The notes under the pieces: model-generated | Told to the model about the DNA's origin: nothing | Databases searched by the model: none | Seen by the model: only the letters and a program-made list of their open reading frames with translations | In this document: piece after piece, positions 23,686-28,093 of the stretch | Layout of the letters: each line of letters opens with the position of its first letter | Numbering within the stretch: the first letter of the stretch is position 1 | Made by a program: the position numbers and the translations under genes | From: Rikenellaceae bacterium | Lineage (GTDB): Bacteria; Bacteroidota; Bacteroidia; Bacteroidales; Rikenellaceae | DNA: 28,093 bases | Reading direction: 5' to 3' | Assembly: GCA_902362705.1 (NCBI GenBank) | Contig: CABIXK010000013.1 | Coordinates: 1 to 28,093 of the forward strand

Positions 23686-23710
23686 CACCGAAACGAAACC
23701 TACGCCAACA

Positions 23711-24589
23711 ATGGAATACGCAACCCGTCTGAACGCATACGCTCCGGCGCCCACCGCAGCCGAGGTGGATGCCGAGGTGGCCCGCATCCGCGCGATCGCC
23801 GGCCGCAACCACAACGCCGAAGTCTACAAGTTCTGCTACTCGGCCATCGACCTGACCACCCTCTCGTGCAACGACTCGGTGCAGTCGGTGACGGAGTTCG
23901 CCCGCAAGGCCGCAGAGTTCAACCTGCAATACCCCCACATCCCCAACGTCGCCTCGATCTGCATCTACCCCTCGTTCGTCGAGACGGTGGGGCTGGCCGT
24001 CGACGGCACGCCGCTGCGCATCACCTCGGTCGGAGGCGGCTTCCCGGCCGCGCAGACCTTCCTGGAGGTGAAGGCCCTGGAGGTGGCGATGGCCGTGGAG
24101 AACGGTGCCGACGAGGTCGACATCGTGCTCAACGTGGGGCGCATGCTCACGGGCGAGTGGGACGAGGCGGCCAACGAGGTGGAGGCGATCCGCGCCGAGC
24201 TGGACAGCGACGTCGTGCTGAAGGTCATCATCGAGTCGGGGGCGCTCCGAACGCCCGAGCTGATCCGCCGCGCCTCGCTGCTCTCGATGCTGGCGGGCGC
24301 CGACTTCGTGAAGACCTCGACGGGCAAGATCGACGTAGCGGCCACGCCCGAAGCCGCTGTGGTGATGTGCCGCGCCATCCGCGACTACTACGAGGCGACG
24401 GGCCGCCGCGTGGGCTTCAAGGCTGCGGGCGGCGTCCGCACGGCCGAGGATGCGGCGCTCTACTACACCATCGTCGAGGAGACGCTGGGCCGCGAGTGGC
24501 TCACCACCGACCTGTTCCGCATCGGCGCCTCGTCGGCGGCCAACAACATCCTTTCGTCCATCGAGGGCCGGGAGGTGAAGTACTATTAG
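23711..24589 (+). CDS. deoC: Deoxyribose-phosphate aldolase
   Basis: A 292-residue class I aldolase that splits 2-deoxyribose-5-phosphate into glyceraldehyde-3-phosphate and acetaldehyde during deoxynucleoside use. The Schiff-base Lys201 (FVKTSTG), the proton-relay Lys237 (GFKAAGGVRT) and Asp137 (DIVLN) are all present, and the YKFCYSAIDLTTL opening is normal. MEYATR is taken as start because the open frame upstream is translated repeat DNA. No other deoxynucleoside genes lie nearby. Expression is probably driven by the tandem promoter repeat. Confidence 0.96.
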   Translation: MEYATRLNAYAPAPTAAEVDAEVARIRAIAGRNHNAEVYKFCYSAIDLTTLSCNDSVQSVTEFARKAAEFNLQYPHIPNVASICIYPSFVETVGLAVDGTPLRITSVGGGFPAAQTFLEVKALEVAMAVENGADEVDIVLNVGRMLTGEWDEAANEVEAIRAELDSDVVLKVIIESGALRTPELIRRASLLSMLAGADFVKTSTGKIDVAATPEAAVVMCRAIRDYYEATGRRVGFKAAGGVRTAEDAALYYTIVEETLGREWLTTDLFRIGASSAANNILSSIEGREVKYY

Positions 24590-24620
24590 CCCTATACATT
24601 AAGATATAAACCTCCGCACG

Positions 24621-24650
24621 CCGCGCATCTTCCCTCGGGAGGGTGCGCGG
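24621..24650 (+). terminator. Terminator of deoC
   Basis: Stem ccgcgca/tgcgcgg with an inner ccct/aggg pairing, followed by tgttt. It lies about 30 bp after the stop codon. Confidence 0.65.
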
Positions 24651-24773
24651 TGTTTCGCGCTCGAGGAGGGAGGGGTGCCGCCGGAGGCCGCGCCCCGATC
24701 GTCCCTCCGCTGGCTACGGTCTGCCGCAAGGCGCCAGACCGTTCGCGAAATATCGGCCGCAGGCCGGCGGGCC

Positions 24774-24832
24774 GCAGCCACCGGCGGCGAAGGTCCGCAA
24801 CTCTTGGCAGAGCCGCGGTCTTCGCTGGCTGC
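24774..24832 (-). repeat. GC-rich hairpin module, copy 5
   Basis: Outer arms gcagcca (24774-24780) and tggctgc (24826-24832) pair perfectly; inner arms gcgaag (24787-24792) and cttcgc (24820-24825) pair perfectly. On the minus strand the apex adds ccgc/gcgg and ctct/agag pairs. Confidence 0.75.
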
Positions 24833-24862
24833 CGGCCCATTATTCGGTGCCGCGCAGCCCCA

Positions 24863-24904
24863 CTTATCACTTTTTACTTATTACTTTTTACTTCTCACTT
24901 CACT
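24863..24904 (-). repeat. Heptad-period tract at the ispG stop
   Basis: Six 7-mers in register on the minus strand: agtgaag, tgagaag, taaaaag, taataag, taaaaag, tgataag. The ispG stop TGA (24902-24900) lies inside the first unit. Confidence 0.8.
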
Positions 24905-26390
24905 CCCCCGCCTCGCTCCAGTCGCCGTTGGCGCGGATGAGCCCGACGAGCCGGTCGAGCGCCTCCTCCTGGGGGATGTTGCGCGCGACGACCTCGCGCC
25001 CCTTGTAGAGGGTGATGCGGCCGGGGGCGGCCCCCACATAGCCGTAGTCGGCGTCGGCCATCTCGCCCGGACCGTTGACGATGCAGCCCATCACGCCGAT
25101 GCGGAGGTTGCTCAGGTGCGACGTGCGGGCCTTGATCGCCGCCAGCGTCGCCTCGATGTCGTAGAGCGTGCGCCCGCACGAGGGGCAGGCGATATACTCG
25201 GTGCGCGAGAAGCGCACGCGCGCCGCCTGGAGGATCATCAGCTCGACCTCGCGCAGCGCCTCCTCCGCATGGCCCGGCGCGTCGATACGGATGCCGTCGG
25301 CCAGCCCGTCGAGGAACAGCGGCCCGAGGTCGGCCGCCGCCTTCACGGCAAGCGTTTCGAGCGACGCATCGTCGTAGCGGCGGCGGACGATGACCGGCTC
25401 GTCGGCGCGGTCGAGCGAGAGGATCGCGGCGCGCAGCTCGGCCGTGGGGTTCGCCGACACCGCCTCGATCGTGCGGAAGCCCTCGGCCCGCTCGCCCCGC
25501 ACCACGGGCACCTGCACCGCCGTGCGGCGGCGGTAGGTCGTGGGCGAATAGCGCTCGGGGTGGAGCACCTCGAAGCTGCCGGGCCGCGAGGCGAAGTGGT
25601 CGACCAGCAGCCGCGCCACGGGAACCTCCCGCTCGGGCGCCTCGGTGAGCGACACGCGGATCGTGTCGCCGATGCCGTCGGCGAGCAGGGCGCCGATCCC
25701 CACGGCGCTCTTGATGCGCCCCTCCAGGCCGTTGCCCGCCTCCGTCACGCCCAGGTGGATCGGATAGCGCATCCCCTCGCGCTCCATCGCGTCGGAAAGC
25801 AGGCGGTAGGCGGCGACCATGACACGCGTGTTGGACGACTTCATCGAGACGACCGCCTGGTCGAACCGCCGCGCCTGACAGACGCGCAGGAACTCCATGG
25901 CCGCGGCGACCATCCCCTCGGGCGTGTCGCCCCAGCGGTCGAAGATGCGCTTCGACAGCGACCCGTGGTTGACGCCGATGCGCAGCGCCACGCCGCGCGT
26001 GCGGCACTGCTCGATGAGCGCCTCCAGCTCGCCGTGCTCGTTGCGGTAATTGCCCGGGTTGATGCGCACCTTGTCGACATGTTGCGCGGCGATGGCGGCC
26101 ACCTCGGGCACGAAGTGGATGTCGGCGACCAAAGCCGCATCGCACCCCTCCTCGCGCACGCGTCGGGCGATTTCGCGCAGGTTCTCCGCCTCGCGCCGCC
26201 CCTGGGCCGTGAGCCGCACGATGGGCGCTCCGGCCCGGGCGATCGAGAGGATCTGGGCCACGGAGGCCTCGGTGTCGTTGGTGTCGGTGTTGGTCATCGA
26301 CTGCACGGCGACGGGACGGTCGCCGCCGATCGTGGTGCGGCCGATGCGGACCTCCGAGGTCTCGCGCCGCCGGAATCGGGTGATGTTCAT
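24900..26390 (-). CDS. ispG: (E)-4-hydroxy-3-methylbut-2-enyl-diphosphate synthase
   Basis: A 496-residue [4Fe-4S] enzyme of the MEP isoprenoid pathway that converts MEcPP to HMBPP. The TIM barrel (about 1-260) opens with IGGDRPVAVQSMTNTDT. The C-terminal cluster domain has Cys402, Cys405 and Cys436 plus Glu443, spaced almost as in E. coli IspG (270, 273, 305, 312). Between them lies an inserted domain (about 270-395), as in Bacteroidetes, Chlamydiae and plants, but shorter than in the roughly 600-residue Bacteroides enzymes. It starts 21 bp after the GH109-like gene and is probably co-transcribed with it; no separate promoter is obvious. Its stop lies in a heptad tract. Confidence 0.95.
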   Translation of the reverse strand: MNITRFRRRETSEVRIGRTTIGGDRPVAVQSMTNTDTNDTEASVAQILSIARAGAPIVRLTAQGRREAENLREIARRVREEGCDAALVADIHFVPEVAAIAAQHVDKVRINPGNYRNEHGELEALIEQCRTRGVALRIGVNHGSLSKRIFDRWGDTPEGMVAAAMEFLRVCQARRFDQAVVSMKSSNTRVMVAAYRLLSDAMEREGMRYPIHLGVTEAGNGLEGRIKSAVGIGALLADGIGDTIRVSLTEAPEREVPVARLLVDHFASRPGSFEVLHPERYSPTTYRRRTAVQVPVVRGERAEGFRTIEAVSANPTAELRAAILSLDRADEPVIVRRRYDDASLETLAVKAAADLGPLFLDGLADGIRIDAPGHAEEALREVELMILQAARVRFSRTEYIACPSCGRTLYDIEATLAAIKARTSHLSNLRIGVMGCIVNGPGEMADADYGYVGAAPGRITLYKGREVVARNIPQEEALDRLVGLIRANGDWSEAGE

Positions 26391-26411
26391 GGGGTATGAT
26401 ATTTTCGTTCG

Positions 26412-27749
26412 TTATTCGGCATAGGCGTGGCGGTAGCCGTCGATGCGCTCCCACTCGCCGCGCGTGAAGTCGGGCACGGCCACCGGGGCGCTGCGGTGGG
26501 CGAGAGAGAGAGCTGTCAGCTCGCCCATCGACGACCACTCGGCCGCGTCGTAGACATCCTGATCGAGCGGCAGGCCGTGGCGCAGGCAGTAGACCAGACG
26601 GTAGTCCATTCTGAAGTTGATGCCCTCGCGCACGGGGTCGATCCTCCGGGCCCGCTCCTCGCCCACCTGGGCGGCGATCGGGTGGCGGAACCGCTCCGCG
26701 AGCGTGCGCCGCAGCGCCTCGGGGAGATATTCGTTGGGCCGGCACTCCGCGCCGTCGGGAAAGAGTTCGGCGATCCGGCGCGCCGAAAAGGCGTACTCCT
26801 CCGCGGGGTACTTCTCAGCGAACCCCTCGCTGCCCACGACCTGATAGCGGCGCGAGTAGGGGCGCGGCGTGGCGACGTTGTGTTGCAGCGAGACGGTGCG
26901 GCCGCGCACCGTGCGCAGCAGGGTCGAGGTCTGGTCGCCGTTCGCAAACGACGGATCGCCCGTCTGGCGCCCGGCAGCCGCACTGCCCCCCACGGCGGGG
27001 GTGTCGACGGCCACCAGATAGTCGAGCCTGTCGCCGCGATGGATGTCGAGCAGCTGGCACGCGGGACCCAGTCCGTGCGTGGCGTAGAGGTCGCCGCGGC
27101 GCCGGCGGTTGAACTCCAGGCGCCACCGCTCCCACGTGTCAAAGGGGTGGATGTAGGCACCCTCGACGTGGAGCAGGTCGCCCAGCACCCCCTCCTGCGC
27201 CATGCGCAGCGTGGTGAGCGCGAAGAGGTCGTAGATGCAGTTCTCGAGCATCATGCAGTGGCGCTGCGTGCGCTCGGCCGTGTCGACCAGCGCCCAGCAC
27301 TCGGCCAGCGACGTAGCTGCCGGCACCTCCACGGCCACGTGGCGGCCCTGCTCCATGGCGTAGAGTGCGATGGGGGTGTGCGAATCCCAGGGGGTGCAGA
27401 CGTAGACCAGGTCCACGTCGTCGCGCTCGCAGAGGCGGCGCCACCCCTCGGCGCCGGTGTAGGCGGCCGCCGCCGGGAGGTTGCGGTCGGCGAGGATCCG
27501 CTGCGCAGCTTCGACCCGCTCGGGATCGACGTCGCACAGCGCCGCGATGCGCACCCCCTCGATGTGGGTGAAGCGCTCGACGGCCGTGGGGCCGCGCAGC
27601 CCCAGCCCGACGAACCCCACGCGGAGGCACTCGATGGGCTCCGTCCGCAGGCCCAGCACGGAGCGCTGCCCCGCCGGCCGGTCGGGGGCGGGGAAGGTGA
27701 AGACGCCGTCGGCATCGCGGCGGGCGGCGAGGGAGAGCGATCGCATCAT
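26412..27749 (-). CDS. Gfo/Idh/MocA-fold protein, GH109-like (alpha-N-acetylgalactosaminidase family)
   Basis: A 445-residue NAD-dependent protein. A Rossmann fold with GFVGLGLRG (45-53) is followed by features of glycoside hydrolase family 109 rather than ordinary Gfo/Idh oxidoreductases: EVPAA (141-145) where EKP is usual, MMLEN (166-170), and the HGLGP motif (225-229) with the catalytic-type His. GH109 enzymes remove alpha-GalNAc by a transient oxidation mechanism. Many are exported, but no signal peptide is seen here. Substrate is unproven. ATGATG gives two adjacent starts (27749, 27746); the open frame upstream is promoter repeat. The nearest -7 box ends only 5 bp before the ATG, implying a near-leaderless mRNA. 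ispG follows in the same direction. Confidence 0.82.
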   Translation of the reverse strand: MMRSLSLAARRDADGVFTFPAPDRPAGQRSVLGLRTEPIECLRVGFVGLGLRGPTAVERFTHIEGVRIAALCDVDPERVEAAQRILADRNLPAAAAYTGAEGWRRLCERDDVDLVYVCTPWDSHTPIALYAMEQGRHVAVEVPAATSLAECWALVDTAERTQRHCMMLENCIYDLFALTTLRMAQEGVLGDLLHVEGAYIHPFDTWERWRLEFNRRRRGDLYATHGLGPACQLLDIHRGDRLDYLVAVDTPAVGGSAAAGRQTGDPSFANGDQTSTLLRTVRGRTVSLQHNVATPRPYSRRYQVVGSEGFAEKYPAEEYAFSARRIAELFPDGAECRPNEYLPEALRRTLAERFRHPIAAQVGEERARRIDPVREGINFRMDYRLVYCLRHGLPLDQDVYDAAEWSSMGELTALSLAHRSAPVAVPDFTRGEWERIDGYRHAYAE

Positions 27750-27754
27750 GAGGT

Positions 27755-27911
27755 CAAAGATACGAATAAGCCGAGTGAAAAAAGCAAGCTTGCTTGCATT
27801 TTTTCCGAGGCGCAGTATCTTGGGCGCAGCCAAAGATACGAATAAGCGAGGGCAAAAGCAAGCTCGCTTGCGTTTTGCCGAGCGGGAGTATCCTGGGCGG
27901 AGCCAAGGATA
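27755..27911 (-). promoter_or_regulatory. Tandem promoter repeats upstream of the GH109-like gene
   Basis: Minus-strand -7 boxes TATCTTTG (27762-27755), TATCTTTG (27838-27831) and the imperfect TATCCTTG (27911-27904), spaced 76 and 73 bp. Palindromes lie between them: gcaaaa-gcaagc-tc-gcttgc-g-ttttgc (27852-27878) and the perfect agcaagcttgct (27783-27794). This is an inverted relative of the array before deoC. Confidence 0.75.
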
Positions 27912-27967
27912 CGAAAAGTCGAGCGTAAAGGCAAGGCGGGGCGAATTGAAAGTGGAAAGTTGAAAAT
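27837..27967. repeat. 131-bp inverted repeat, right copy
   Basis: Complement of 23476-23606 with four mismatches. Two of those mismatches compensate each other inside a palindrome (see findings). Confidence 0.85.
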
Positions 27968-27974
27968 GGAAAAT
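27947..27974 (+). repeat. Heptad-period A-rich tract
   Basis: 7-mers tgaaagt, ggaaagt, tgaaaat, ggaaaat in register. It partly overlaps the right copy of the inverted repeat. Confidence 0.8.
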
Positions 27975-28028
27975 GGGCGGGCTGTCGGCTCTGCTGGCCG
28001 AAAGGCAGTGAATTGAAAATGGCGGTGT

Positions 28029-28093
28029 TTTCGGGTCGTAGCCAGCGCCCGGCTAAGAGCCGGGGTCTTTCTATTTTCGGGCGGCAGCCAGCG
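28029..28093 (+). repeat. Partial hairpin modules at the window edge
   Basis: Contains gtagccagcg (near 28038), a hairpin cccggct-aag-agccggg (28048-28064), and a second gcagccagcg at the last bases. The segment from about 28010 to 28050 is the complement of 23436-23475. Truncated by the window end. Confidence 0.5.

Larger units (their letters stand above)
22938..23710. other. Large repeat-filled spacer between the MFS gene and deoC
   Basis: Divergent spacer of 773 bp. From left to right: the MFS promoter, a heptad tract, a nine-G run, hairpin module copy 3, a GC-rich stretch with several small inverted repeats (e.g. gcctccg/cggaggc near 23243), module copy 4, an oppositely oriented heptad tract, and the 73-bp promoter repeats. 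The two heptad tracts are inverted relative to each other and bracket about 440 bp. No gene is supported. Confidence 0.75.
24590..24899. other. Convergent spacer between deoC and ispG
   Basis: It holds the deoC terminator, a half copy of the hairpin module near 24704-24720, an inverted repeat cggtctg/cagaccg (24717-24723, 24735-24741), hairpin module copy 5 and a heptad tract ending in the ispG stop. No gene is supported. Confidence 0.7.
27750..28093. other. Non-coding repeat region at the right edge
   Basis: It holds the inverted promoter-repeat array, the right copy of the 131-bp repeat, a heptad tract, and pieces of the hairpin module cut off by the window edge. Open frames through it are translated repeat sequence. 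Confidence 0.75.

Noticed and set aside
1..28093. tRNA, rRNA or CRISPR features
   Set aside because: No cloverleaf-like sequence with T-loop and CCA context, no rRNA-like stretch, and no regularly spaced direct repeats with unique spacers. The 73-bp array lacks spacer-like variation.

Overview
The window looks like chromosome from a GC-rich member of the Bacteroidales, most likely Alistipes or a close Rikenellaceae relative. The evidence is high GC (roughly two thirds by eye), Bacteroidetes-type promoters (TTTG, about 19-20 bp, TAnnTTTG) in front of many genes, no obvious Shine-Dalgarno sequences, and families typical of the phylum (DUF3078-like barrel, WbqC, DUF3108, a second EF-G, GH2 and GH109 enzymes, an IspG with an inserted domain). 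I see no rRNA, tRNA, CRISPR array, phage gene or transposase. The genus is an inference.

Layout. 447-3780 (+) is a tight cluster: cvpA, rsgA, a TrmH-type methyltransferase and a class III aminotransferase, ended by a bidirectional terminator. 3885-5683 (-) carries nfo and a phosphodiesterase-type lipoprotein. 5819-9680 (+) carries an outer-membrane barrel, an S41 protease, a 46-residue membrane peptide and a WbqC protein. The last overlaps the 3' end of a GH2 gene (9616-11628, -). 11833-15782 (+) carries recG (GTG start), a DUF3108 protein and a membrane-anchored coiled-coil protein. 16247-22937 (-) carries an atypical EF-G, DUF418 and a small membrane protein, an aminopeptidase P and an MFS exporter. 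23711-24589 (+) is deoC, and 24900-27749 (-) is a GH109-like gene followed by ispG.

The genes are mostly ordinary housekeeping; the unusual material lies between them. Three kinds of repeat recur in the gaps: (1) a GC-rich hairpin module of about 60-70 bp, in several copies, whose paired arms differ between copies in a compensating way; (2) A-rich tracts with a strict but degenerate 7-bp period that border these modules and twice contain the stop codon of the neighbouring gene; (3) a 73-bp tandem promoter repeat containing palindromes, placed before deoC and, inverted, before the GH109-like gene. A 131-bp near-identical inverted repeat therefore flanks the deoC/ispG/GH109 segment. Two proteins also stand out: a GH2 protein with both expected catalytic glutamates replaced, and an EF-G paralogue with a degraded GTPase centre.
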